Below, piece after piece: positions 43,201 through 56,300 of a DNA stretch of 64,000 bases. Below the pieces are notes generated by a model. That model did not search any database. It was not told the origin of the DNA and saw nothing but the letters and a program-made list of their open reading frames with translations. The position numbers and the translations under genes were made by a program. Source of the DNA: Symbiodinium kawagutii (taxonomy: Eukaryota; Sar; Dinophyceae; Suessiales; Symbiodiniaceae); NCBI GenBank assembly GCA_009767595.1, contig VSDK01003948.1, positions 687,867-751,866 on the forward strand, written 5' to 3'. Position 1 is the first letter of the stretch; the number at the start of each line of letters is the position of its first letter.

Positions 43201-46200
43201 TCCAGGGCTACGAGAGAAGTTCATCTAAGGTTTGAAGCCTAAAAATGACTAAGAAGATCACCTCGTATGTTGGTGACAAAAACCAGCTTAAGTGTTGAAA
43301 TCCATTTCTCTGTCACAAAACAGCCTAGTTTGTTTGTTTTATATTTGTTTTCTAATGTTCATATTTATATTGATACATACATGTGCATTTATATATACAT
43401 ATACATATACATATAACTAGTACGCGCAAACACCCCAGTTCGCCCTGTACTGGGGGTTTGCGCGTAATAGTTTATGGTTTATAGTTTTAGGATTTTAGGG
43501 TTTATGGTTTTAGGGTTTTAGGGTTTGTGGTTTCAAGGTTTCATCGTAAGGTTTTTAGGTTTTTGGCTTTACGGTTTAGCTTTTTAGGGTTTATGGTTTA
43601 GGGTTTTAGGGTTTATGGTTTTAGGGTTTTAGGGTTTTAGGGTTGTATGTCTCGAGAATGCAAGCAAAACACAGGTCAAGGACCTGCGCGCGCCGTCAAG
43701 ATACGCTTCATGTCACACATGTGCATTTTGTCCTGTAAAAACCAATGTTTTTTGACGTTCCAAGACGCTGACGACAGAGGCGGGGGCAAACTGGGGTGTT
43801 TGCCCGAACTAGTATAGGTACAAACCATACACAAACCATACAATGAACACAGGCGAAAAGGTGTCCCACCTGGGAACCAACCTGGTCACTGCCCCGCCAC
43901 GGCATCAGCATCGCTCGCCAGGCTACGCTGTAAGCGCTCAAAACCGTAGATGTCGAGGATGCCAATCTCGTGATATTGCTCGTCCTGGAAGGGTCGAGCA
44001 TGCAAGAATCAGTGGGAGTGGTTCATTGGATCGCTATGATTGCGATCTCAGTGAAGTGTTAGTTGGTTGTTGGTTAATAAGTTGCGCTATGATTCATAAC
44101 AGTTGATGGTTGTTGGTTGCTTGTTGGTTAATAACACTGGTGTTAAAGCATGGTGAATAATGATCACTTATGGTGGCTAGTGTTGGTTGATTGTTGGTAT
44201 GAGAATGGATCTGTTTCATAACGCCAATATCTTCGGGTGCACATGACATTTATGGGCCAAACACGAACTGCTGACCCTTTCTCACTTTGCTATCCGAGTC
44301 TGCGATTCGATCGCTGAGGAAAGCATGAAGCAACTTGCAACTCAAAAAAAAAACTTGCAACCTCAAGACACCATGAAGCAACTTGCAAACTAGCCTAGTT
44401 GCGTGGTATGCTGGTTTCATCTATAGAAATGACGATTTTTAGCTTCCAGGTTAGTTTGCCAGAGGGTAATTTGGAGGTGTTTATCTGGCAAAAGCATCCA
44501 AAAGCAAACACACTACATGTTTGCTCGAAAGGGTCAGCTGTACTTACGAAGAGCAAAAACACGCTTGACAAACAATAAAATCATCCAAACTATGCATTGA
44601 AATTTGAGAAGTCAACATTATAGAACGGACTTGAGTCGGCTAAATTGCACTCCATAACCCTCCAATCTAATCTGGATGGCGGGCAGGGATGCAGTCGCAA
44701 CGACTTCTGTCCTCCGCTGGCACTTTTCTCCATTCACCAAAGGAACCTCAGTCAAAGGCTTTGGGGGTTGTAGATCCTACACTTGGGTGAACCAACTCTT
44801 GGAGGACTATCGACATGGACAGCTGCGCAGCTGCACAAATGCGGGAAAATATACTCCCTTGGTTGCCCCTTTGGCCCTCGGTTGCCTTCGTTCCCTTAGG
44901 AATGACCGATCCTTGGATCTTGGCGAGTGCCATGGGAGACCTCTTCGCATGCCGAAGAGCTGTTGATCCGCTGCACCAAGCGCTCGAAGAGCCGCTTGTA
45001 CAACGCCTTGATCAACGAGTGCAGCGCGTGTCGGAACTGCGAGGTCGTCCTGGGCACCTGATCCAAGGCTTCAGCGACCCTCCATCATCTCATCATCTCA
45101 TCATCTCATCATCACCAGGCCACCTATCCAATGGCCGACCTCCAAGCACCCTATCCTAACCTATCCATCCCCACCCATCCCCACCCATCCCCACCCAGCC
45201 GCACCACGGGTAGCGGTGCCCCAGCGGTGAGGTCGCGCCTCGTGCACCGACTCGCGGCCGGCTTGCGTCACCCGCACCTTGCGGCGCCGCAGCGCGGCGC
45301 CCAACTCGGAGGCCTCCATGCCCAGCATCTCAGCAGCCTGGGGCCGAGGATCCACCGGGGTAACCGCCATGGCCATGGTGCGGTTGGCCATGGTGGTTGA
45401 TGCTGATTTATGGTGGTTGGCCATGGTGGTTATGATGGTGATTTATGGTGGTTGGCCATGGTGGTTATGATGGTGATTTATTTCATGGTGGAAAATGGAT
45501 GGTGCAAAATGGCGGTGATCGAATTGGTGGTCAATGGTGGTTGAGCTTGAAATGATGACTAAATTGACTAAATGATGGTTGAATAAGGGTGAATTGGCGG
45601 CTTATATGATGGCTAATGACCCAATATCTGTGCAGGAGACTAGCACAACTCATGATCCACTCATCACTCGGATATCACCAATCAACAAAATTGTGGTCGC
45701 TATTTCTTGGAAACCCTGCAGAATCACGGGCAGAACGACCAGCTTTCTGGGTGCCCTGGATTGAACTAACAGTGTGGAGAACCGCCCATGTCTGGTAACC
45801 TCCCATGTTTGGTCGTGCTTGTCCTAACTGGTTTATTACTATAAGAGGTTACTATTGGATGGTGTAGCGGTACACCCTATGATTGAGAAAGGTGGTTCTC
45901 CACATCAAAGTGTTACTTTCACCCAGGACAACGATTGAAAACATGGGACTGGCTCCATGCCCAATGCCTTCTCCAGCGTCTCTTCATTCAATTGCACCGT
46001 GGCTGCCTCATCGCCTGCGCTAGGGTTGTGGCTGTGAAGCTGCAGTTGCCTAAGGCCAAGCACCTGCTAATCACAGTGGTCAGTATATAACGCTTAGTCT
46101 ACCTATCATTCAGTCTTGCAAGTTATCGAAGGAAGTTTAGAAGTCTAACTTCCGACAATATGGACAACTCAGCTAGTGTAGATCGCCTATGCAGATGTGA

Positions 46201-47361
46201 GAAAGAAGAGATGTGAGAAAGATGAGAGTGCGAGCGCGCCAAAATGTTAGGAAAGTCGCGAAATGCTGTGTTTTGCAAGGTTTTGTGCATCACGAGGGTC
46301 CAGAAGGGCACCTCGCTAAAGCGGCGGGTGCGGACCACTGTGGCGGAAGGTGTGTGCAAAAATCGTTAAAAAACCTAGGCGCGAAGCACATTTGGAAGTC
46401 AAAATCGTAAAAACATGTCAGGTTCGGAGCACTTTTGGAAGTTGCCACTTGCAAAATCGTGAAAAAACCTAAGCGCGAAGCACATTTGGAAGTCAAAATC
46501 GTAAAAACATGTCAGGTTCGGAGCACTTTTGGAAGTTGCAAATTGCAAAATCGCGAAAAAACCTAGGCGCGAAGCACATTTGGAAGTCAAAATCGTAAAA
46601 ACATGTCAGGTCCGGAGCACTTTTGGAAGTTGCAACTTGCAAAATCGTGAAAAAACCTAGGCGCCGAGCACATTTGGAAGTCAAAATCGTAAAAACACTA
46701 CATGTTCGGAGCACTTTTGATGACTCATGATTCTCAAAACTGGCACGCTACCTGCGCGCGAAGCAAATTTTTAACATAAAATCTTGTACCAAAATAAAAA
46801 CTGCATTTTTACTAGCGTTTCGGGCCACTTTTCGGAAATGTCATATGATCATGAAAATTGGCACGCCGCCTGCGCGCCAAGCACATTCTCACGTCCGAAG
46901 TCGCAAAAACTCGTGGCTTTTAACAAGTTTTGAAAGTTGCATGTCCGAAAAAGTGCACGCGGCAGGGCGAGAAGCACATTTTGAAGCAAATGTGTCAAAA
47001 CACAGCACGTTTTGACACTTTCGGAACACAGGAGACAAAAGTCGGAAAACACTTGCGTTTCGCGTCACTTTTCGTGATTTATGTGGCCAAAATGTGCACA
47101 ACGCTTGCGCGCCAAGCACATTTGCAGGTCAAAAGTAGCAAAACACTTGATGATCGGAACACCTTTGCAAGGTCCAATTATCAAAAGTGGCCAAACACCT
47201 AGATGCAAAACACTTCATGATCGAAGCACATTTGGAAGGTAAATGAATAGATAGACGAAAGATGGCTAGACAAAGAGGTAGCCAGATAGATCGACAAGTC
47301 GATAGTCAGATCGATGGGTGGCTAGATGGATAGTCAGATACATAGATGCATCGATGGATGA

Positions 47362-47394
<33 letters not shown>

Positions 47395-50300
47395 ATAGCT
47401 AGAATAGATGGATAGATGGATGGATAGATAGATAGATAGAATAGCTAGAATAGATAGATGGAATAGACAGACAATTGCATAGCCAGATTCAGATGGCTAG
47501 ATGGGTCGATAGATAGACAGATAGGTCGACGAAACGAGAGTCAGATAAAAAAGTAGATAGATAGTCAGGTAGAAAGACAGAAAGATAGACAGATGGAGAC
47601 ATAGATGATCAGACAAATAATTCGGTAGATAGATAGACAGATAGATAGATAGGCAGATAGATAAATAGATAGATGGACAGGTAGATAGATAGATACATAG
47701 ACAGAAAGATGACGAGATAGATAGTGAGGTAGATAGAAAGACAAGTACATAGGCAGATAGATAAACGAATAGATCATCAGATAGATAGATAGATAGACAG
47801 TCAGACAGACAGAAAGAAAACTGATCCACTGATAGAAAGATAGCTAGACAGATAGGCTGCCAGTCAAGTGGCCAGATCGATGCTCACATTGGTAGGAAGT
47901 CAGGCCCAAGTGATGTTCAGTTCTCGGATCCCTCGGACAATCAATCGTCGCAACCACAACTGCACACTCCTATAGTGCTCCTATCTTGGAAACTTCCGCC
48001 ACCGCCTTGTGCGGTACTACTGGTAATCAATGGTGGCTATGATTCTAACCAATTGTTGTGATTTGAATAGGTATAATAGCAAACAGTCATACTAGTTCTT
48101 ATAGCTCTTCTAGCAATGGATAATCGTTCATGATCTTTCATGGTTGCGACATTCGCCGTGCCATATCTGCTAAAGCAGAAAATTCCTAGCTGTTGGACCA
48201 CTACAGTGTATGACAAAAAGTGTCCCCCCAAACTGTTGAAAAGTGGTTCTGCATCATATCCAGAACCACTAAACTATTGCTTATCGGGTCTCCAGCTTTG
48301 GATACATCTGTTCCGTTGGCTCACCCATCATAAACAACCAACCCTGCTGTGGGTATCCAGCTATTGCTGTGACTTGGATCTGCAAACACTGGGTTTGTTC
48401 CCTCATGTCAAGGTAGGTGAACCAACCCAGTAACCATGGCTTCATGTCACCAGCTGCGGATGCACATCCAAGTTGTTGATTCCAGCTTCACCCACCAGTC
48501 GTTGATCCCCCATTTCGCACGCGCCACCAGTCATGGCCTTCGTCCTTCTCGGCATTGGACAAATCGCCCAGGTGCACCAAACCTGCGAGCACCTGGCCGC
48601 TGCCCCTCAGCCATGGTAAAACCCTGCCGGTCTGACAAGCTCCGGCCATCTAAACCCCAAAGTGGCAGTTGATGTTCATCACTACCCAGGCAGTTGAATG
48701 TGTCAAGTCGGTGTGTTCAAGGATTGTGCCTCATAAAAGCTTGCCAATGCCTGAGGGTAGCCACGGAGATTGGCATTTTACGACGGACGCTGAATTGCTG
48801 GGAAAACAACCATCAACCGTCGCAATGGGGTTATCGAGCGCCAGTAGTAGGGTTATTAACCACTACCAGTTGGGAGTGTCGACAAGCTGACAAAGAAAAC
48901 TATAGTAAAACGATACCAAAGTTTAAGAAAAATGGTGAAGAATGCCAGGTGCCAAAATAGAAAAAGTGCCATATGTCTGAAATCACCAAATGATTCGTTG
49001 ACTCAACCCCAGGTTATGATAATGGTTGATAATTAACCATGGTTACCGAACACTAGAAAATCAACCATGCTTAAATAATTTGATTAATGTAGGTAATTAA
49101 TCAACCATGGTTGAATAACATTAACCAATGGTTGCTATTCAAATCAACCATTAAATAGCCATTAAATAACCATTCATCAACCAGTCTCAAGGCCAACCAA
49201 CCTCAGTGCTTCGCCTGAAAAATGGCGTCCATCTCTTCGTCGCTGACACCCACGATGGACAGGGCCGTGCAGAGAGCCTCGAAGCGCTTGGCATCTTGCG
49301 CCTGACATGGCGAGAGAAGCGGCTGCGGCTCGGTGAAAATCAACGGAAATGAGGGTTGATGGTTAATTCCTGCTTGATTAGTAGTTAGTTCATGGTAAAA
49401 ATATGATTTGATGAGTAGTTAGTGCATGGTAAATTCATGGTATTGATGGCGCCAAGGGTCAACTCGTGGGATAAATCACCTCGCAACCCAATGATTGAAA
49501 TGATGGAAATAACATGCAAATAACCAACTATTGACTGGTCAGGGAGTGCACCAAGTCTGGGTGAGATGGTAGGGCTACCCGTTGTTGTTATACAAAAGGC
49601 GTGGCAAGGTGTTTGGCAGAAGTCATTCGCAGCTTTGACTATGACCAGCCACACTTTCTGAAGAAAAGGCCCTGATGAGCTGATGCTTCCAAAGACTTGG
49701 GCTCTTCCGCTCAACTTTTGGATTGGTTTGCTCAGGGGATATGTTGTACTTATCTGTGACTTGGGAATGGAACTGTGAAGGAAAAGATAGAACCAATGTT
49801 AGACTGGACTGGGAACGGTCTTACTCCCCTGGTATATTCACCGCTAACCACTATCAACCACTACCAACTACTACCATGGTGTTGGATCACTGAAGTACTC
49901 CCCTGCTGTAGCACTACAGTTCGTGGTCGGCGGAGTGCGATATGGCAGGTTCTTCCTGGTCGCTCCGGAAATGCACCTGGCAAAATCATGGCACCCAGCT
50001 GTCTTGGTCGAACAACCTTGCTGTTTTCAATGTTCCATTCGGTGTTTCTCAAAATAGGGGGCCCTCAAATCATCCAATATCAATCATCTATAGACCAACC
50101 ATTTTGGGAGTACCTCGCCAAGAAGACTTCTGGCTCCGGCCATGCGTCATCTTACACATTACCCGTTTGTTAAGCTCGTTTGCTGCGTAAAAAAAGATCA
50201 CGATAGCTGAACCGATCAGACTTCTGGTGATATTGACCATGTTCATTGCTATAATCAACTATAATTAAGCACTCATAATTAATATTAGTTGTAATGAACT

Positions 50301-53300
50301 ATAACTCACCCCTAATATCATAATAAACAATAATTGTAATGAACTACAATCTCTCAATTATCATAGTTAACCATTGTTTACATCACTCCCTATGCTTCCA
50401 CTTACCATGAAGTAGTAGCTTACCAGCCCCGGTAACAATGGTAGAAACCAGAACTGGTTACGTATTATTTCAATTAACCATGGTATATTCACCACTAACC
50501 ACTATCAACCACTATTGCCTATCATGATTCACCACTATACCATTATCAACGACAGTATAACCACTCATCAACCCATATCACTAATCAACCTTTGGTGGCT
50601 TTTGGATCCCTTGCTAAAAGTGTAATTTTTAGTGGGTCTAGGGTAAATCAAAGCAATCCCGAAAACACCACCAAAGTGAGTTGGCGGTGGATTTGGAAAT
50701 GATACTACTGACTCAGGTTCATAAAGATTTAGTTGGCTTAAATCCTGAAATACTAATATGAAACAAAAAACAACTTATTAGAAATGTCCAAAAAGAGTGG
50801 TTAATAACCAATCATACTATTAGTGGTTCATATTTGGTTGAATCCTATTCATTCATAATATACTATTAGTATCTGAACATATCAATAATCCATTGGTTAT
50901 TATGTGTTAACCTATTTGGTTAAATCGTATACTATTAAATCCTATTAGTCAGGGTCATTAAATCCTGAACTAACAAGTATTAGTTAGCCACTTAGAACTA
51001 GCAGATAATATAACTATATGGCTGTGGGTCAAAACCCGGTACCCCGGGTTCCCCATCATTAACTATTGTTTTCCCTATAGATTGTTGGTTATTATCCACC
51101 ATTCTCAAGCTTTGCAGGTGGTTTTCTATGAGCCAGAAGGTCTGATTTCGGGGGTAGCTTCATCAAGGGTTCGTGGAATCGCTGCCCGTGAGCTTTTCTT
51201 TGAAGCCTATCAGGCCCCAATCACTGCGGGTCGTGGGCACGGTCGTCTCTGTGATGTTCTTGCTACCTTGGACAGTGTCTTGGGTATTCCTGCACCAATT
51301 GCAGCCACGCTTCATGCATTGCGTGTCGGATGGGAACAGGATTTTCACGGTTGTGAGGACATGTGTATCACACCCACCTTGCCTTTTGATTCCTTTGGGC
51401 CACAACAGTTGCCACTCCCGCCTTGTGCTGAGTCTGCCACTGTTCATCGACATGGCTTGAAGGCAGGTTTCCTTTTGGATTTTGTTGGTGCCTTGGACTT
51501 GGGCTCTGTGGCTTGTGAGGAACGTCATGTGGCTTTTGTCTTCCATCAGGGCAAGCTATGGGGGCAGAGCGGGCAAGTTGATTTCGCCACGTTCGGTCCC
51601 TCGGAAGACATCGTTTGGCTTTTCACTCTCGTTGATCAGCATTGGACTTTGGCTCAGTGTTTCATGGTTGGGGACATGCTGGTGATGACTGTTTTCGATG
51701 GACTTCGACTCACACCTTTGTCTGTTTTCGCCACAGTTGCTGCCAGACTGAAGCGAGCATGGAAGGCTAACCATGTCCATCTCAGCTCCACCTGCACATT
51801 TCCTCAGACCCGTCCAGATACATGTGGAACCATTGCTCTTGCACACTTTGCGCATTCGGTTGGTGTGATCACGTATGAACAGGCTATGAACTTGGAGTTG
51901 CTTCATGATGGTTTTGCCTTTCTCAGCAACATGCCTTGTTTTGACGGTCCCACCGGCTTCGGTGCTGATGATGAGGTGATCATTCGAAGTTTGGAGCAAT
52001 TGCTGCCCTCAAAAGGGGTTCCACCAGATGAGGTCAAGGCACGTGCAGTTGCAGCTATCAAAGTCTTCGGACATCAAGCCCTAGACCAAGCCCTCAAGTC
52101 CAAGAATGCTTGGGGTGCCCTGAAGAGCTTGGGAAATTCCAAACCACGTCCCTTCACTTGGGTTCACTATCATGAGCTTCAGAATCACATTCAAGAAAGA
52201 GCTCAATCCAAGTTCGGTGCACATGACATGAAGAAGAAGGGTCGGAAACCTGCCAAACAGCATGCAGTGTCGCTCAAGCACATTGACCCGACCAGCTTGT
52301 TGTTGCCTCCGGGGCTCTTTCACACCAATGACGGAGCCACTTTGCCTCAGTTGAACCTAGAAGATGTGGCAAAAGACGCAAGAGGAGTTGCCTTCGCGTC
52401 GGCAGCAGATGTCCAGCATTTCATTGCAGATGGCAAGCTGATAAGTCCGGAAGGTCTCGCCGTCCTTGTGGTAGGGCCCATGCCGGAGGGTGCTCCTCTT
52501 GGGCTTCCTATGCATTCGGTTCGTGTGCCAGCAATTTACCGTGGAACCAATGAGCCGGTGATTTTAGATTGCACTTCGGTGCAACTGGGCGACCAGATGG
52601 TCTACCGAAAGACCAACCAATCAGCACCCGAACTTCAGGTATGCCCAACCAAGGTTCTCCGCCTCCATGTCTTCAAAGACATCTGGGAGCAGGACCATGC
52701 CTGGTCGGATTTCGTGGCCCATCCGGTTCGACAGTTGGTCAGTGTTTTCCCGCTGCTACGCCTTTGCCAAGACCAAGACTGCGATCAGAAGTGCGGAAAG
52801 TTTCATCCTTCCACCGAGGAGGAGGGAGTTGAGTCCGGACTCCTTGACATCTGGGCTTTTCGGTGGCACAAACATGATGGAAGCAAAGCATCACCCGATG
52901 CTTCAGACGTGCCGTCAGTGTTCATCAGGATCCCTGAGTCTAGCTTTGAGTCGGTTCATCGTGCATCAGGTCAGAGTGGATTCTTCTTTGAGCCCAGGAA
53001 AGATGATACACCAGGTCCGGATGAGGAGTATGCAGTCATCTGGTTGCCACAGTTGGGACTCACGGAAGCACTCCATCGGGTTCGCACGGTGGATCACTGT
53101 GTTGCAGTTTGTCGGCTTGGAAAAAAGTATGGAGTTCGCTGCGTGGCCCGTCATCAAGAGACTGTGCACAACGAGCTTTGTCCAAACAAGCCCTTTGTTG
53201 CCTGTGCTATCAATGCGGTGTATCGGTTGGAGCCTCTGCCAGCAGGTACTCAACGTGCTTCTTTGGTTGCCATGCTGAAGAGTTGCGGATGGCAAGCGAG

Positions 53301-56300
53301 GCCTTTGCAGCCTTGCAAGGGAAGTCAGGGTCAAGCATGGACAGTTGGTGCAGGCAGTGAACCTCCTCAGCCCTTTGTGGAAGCTCAGCATGGCTGGGTG
53401 GGAATCTCCAAGGTGAAGGATGCCTCTCCGGTGGCACCAGTGCGAGGCTTCATTGCTTCGTCAAAGACAAAGCAGCACATCAAAGGCGCTGCAGCTTCCT
53501 CGTCTTCAGGTTCTGCGGACCCGTGGCAACAAGGAGCGGACCCTTGGGCTGGTTATTTTGGCAGCAGTGGTAAGGCCCCCATGCAACAACACGTTCAAAC
53601 ACGTATGGAAGATGTCGAGGCCAAGTTGCACGACCAGCTTGAACAGACGATCACTGCAAAGGTTCAGAAGTTGCAGGATGATACAGCCCATGAAACACGG
53701 TTAGCTGCGGTCGAAAACCAGATTCAGAGCCTTGTCGAGAACCAGGGAAAGCTTGAACACTGGATGGTGGATGGAAGTAGCAAGATTCATGAAGTCCAAC
53801 GGGAGTGTTCTCAGTTGAGTCAGGTGGTGCAGCAACAAGGTCAGACTCTTCAGACCGTCTCTCAGGACGTTCGCAACTGCTCAAATGCCATTGGTCAGGT
53901 TTCGCAAGAGGTGTCAGGTTTCAAGGAAGGTCTCATGAATCACTTGGACTCATACTTTGCCAAACAACAAGCAGAGTGGGACACCATTTTGAGCAAGCGT
54001 GCCAAGCACTCCTGACTAGGGCACACGGGGTCCTCCGCTTCTCGGAAGATGCCCGGATGTGGATTATCCTTTCCCTTTTGGACTTCTCGTCTTTGGACTT
54101 TCCTTGTCTTACTGTTCACCTTTTCTTTTCGGGTTGGTGAGGCTACTGTTCCAGGTCCCGTCGATGGCTTTGACTCTTCGGATCATGTGGCGTGGGATCT
54201 TCCCGGTGTTCCCGACTTCATTCTTGGAACTTACAACCCGTCAGGGCTCTCAAATAAGTTCCGGTTGGTGGATCAGTTGCCTTTGGGTTGGTGGCACGTC
54301 GCTGAAACACAGGCATCCAAGTCACAACAGTGTGTCTTCCAAGGGCACCTCCGTTCGCAATCTAGGCATGTTGGTCATTGTTTGCACAGTACCCTGGGCG
54401 CTCCTGCATCCTTGCGTCCCGGATCTTCCCATGCTGGCACTTGGACAGGTGTGCTAAGCTATGGTCCTTGTCTGCTCAAGGCAGTTCCTCTTCCTTGGCC
54501 CTCGGGGGTTTTTGAGAGTGGCCGTGTCCTCATGACTGCAGCTAACATCTTTGGACTTGAGATTGTGGCTGCTACTGTTTATCTCCCTCCTCGGGGACCC
54601 ACGTACCCTAATGCAGTTGAACTCTCTGAGGCCCTGCTTGCTCCGATTTCGTCAGAGTTGGTTCTGGGTAGGGAAGGGTGTCGTGCAATCCTTGGTGATA
54701 TGAATGCACAGGTCGGAGCCCTGCAACACATGAGGCTTTGGCAAGCTAATGGATGGGTGGAATTACAGGATTTGATGCAGCAACTGCATGGCCTGTCTCG
54801 CAGGCCAACGTGCAAGGGAGCCACCTCTCCCGATCAAGTTTGGTTGTCCCCCGAGCTTGCTGCATTGGTGATCAACTCCGCTCTGATTGACTTGTTCCCT
54901 GATCACCATGCTCTTTTGGCAGGAATCAAACTCCCGCAGGTGCGACTTCGTGAACTTCAATGGCCTCTGCCAGGTCATGTTCCTTGGGATGATGTTGATG
55001 TTGGTCGTTGGAATGACTCTCCGGATTTGGGTCCACTTTTTGGAGCAAACCCGTCACATGCGGTTGGTGGCGGATTGTCTGCTGTTCATGATGGGGAGTC
55101 TCCACCGTCCAATCAAGGTTCTACTTTGGCCTTCACGCGTTGGAGCAAGGCTTTTGAGCATGAAGTTTCACGTTGCTTGGGATCACAGGCGGGTCATTCA
55201 GATCGTTCGTTTCATGGTAGAGGGCGGATGTTGCGACCCAAGATGCGTGCCATACAAGCACCGTTGATCAAGCCACCTCGACCAGGTGAGCTTGCCCCTG
55301 CTTCGGGCTTTTTGAATCGATCAATTGCTGCATGGTTCAAACAGATGCGCAGGGTTCAGTCGTATCTCCATGCAAGCAGATCCGAGAGAGTCAATGAGAC
55401 TTATCATGCTAGGGCAGCTTTGTGGAATAGCATTCGCCACGCCAATGGATTTCGGGGAGGTTTTTGCAGTTGGTGGCTGTCCCGACCTTATCAGTTGCAG
55501 GGGTCACCCGTTGCTGTTCCTGTGCTCCCTCCTACTGCGGATGTTGCTGCTTTGATCTACGAAGACTTCCTGGTGAACTACAGGCGGTATGAACACTGGC
55601 AGCTTCGTCGAAGAACTGAGAGCTGTCAAGCTAAGCTGCTTGCTGAAACCCGAAGCCTCTTTCTTCATACCAGGAAACCTGCCAAACCCCCACTTGAGTA
55701 TCTGGTGGGTTCCCAGTCGCAAGCCATAGATGTGGTGGATACTGGCCTCAACTTGGTTCGTGTTCCGCAGCCCTTTGTTTTCTCTCCCTCGTCCACCTGG
55801 CTTCTCCAAGGCCAACCTGCTGGTGTTCAGGAAAGGGATGACTGTTATCAGGTTGATTCTGATCTGGTGCTTGCTCCAGGCCAGACCTTGACTTGCCAGA
55901 CCTGGGTTACGAAGGTTGAGGACATACATGCTCGTCTTTTGGACTTGTGGACTTCTCGATGGAATAAGCATGAACATGTCCCTGAAGAAGCCTGGGCTAG
56001 AGCCAAAGAAGTTGCTAGTCACACAATGCCTCGTTGCGCAATTGCTTTGCCAGATATCTCTGTTCAGGAATTTCGCAGGGCCGTCAGTGCTTTCAAACAA
56101 CATGCTGCTACCGGTCCATGTGGCTGGTCACGTGCAGACGTTGCTCACTTGACTGACCAGCAGGTTGAGCAGGTTCTCTCGGGTTATCACACCTATGAGC
56201 GTACTGGCATGTGGCCGCAACAATGGTGTGTGGGACTCATCCACAGTTTGCAAAAGCGAGACACGGCTCATGATGTCCAAGGTTTTCGACCTATCACGGT

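Larger units (their letters stand above)
42560..43926. other. intron with a telomere-like TIR element
   Basis: GGTT-rich at 42,900-43,020 on the plus strand. It contains the 43,416-43,813 element. Confidence 0.6.

Noticed and set aside
43927-43984. Three-residue deletion after switch II in the myosin
   Set aside because: It appears only if the upstream GC donor is used; the GT donor restores the canonical spacing.
46290-47202. Minus-strand open frames repeating KCSEPDMFLRF
   Set aside because: They arise from a 94-bp non-coding tandem repeat whose period breaks the frame at each unit.
47497-47829. Open frame rich in YLSIYLSIC
   Set aside because: Translation of the GATA/GACA microsatellite.
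14296-47870. CRISPR array
   Set aside because: The repeats here are microsatellites or satellites without spacers, and the genome is eukaryotic.
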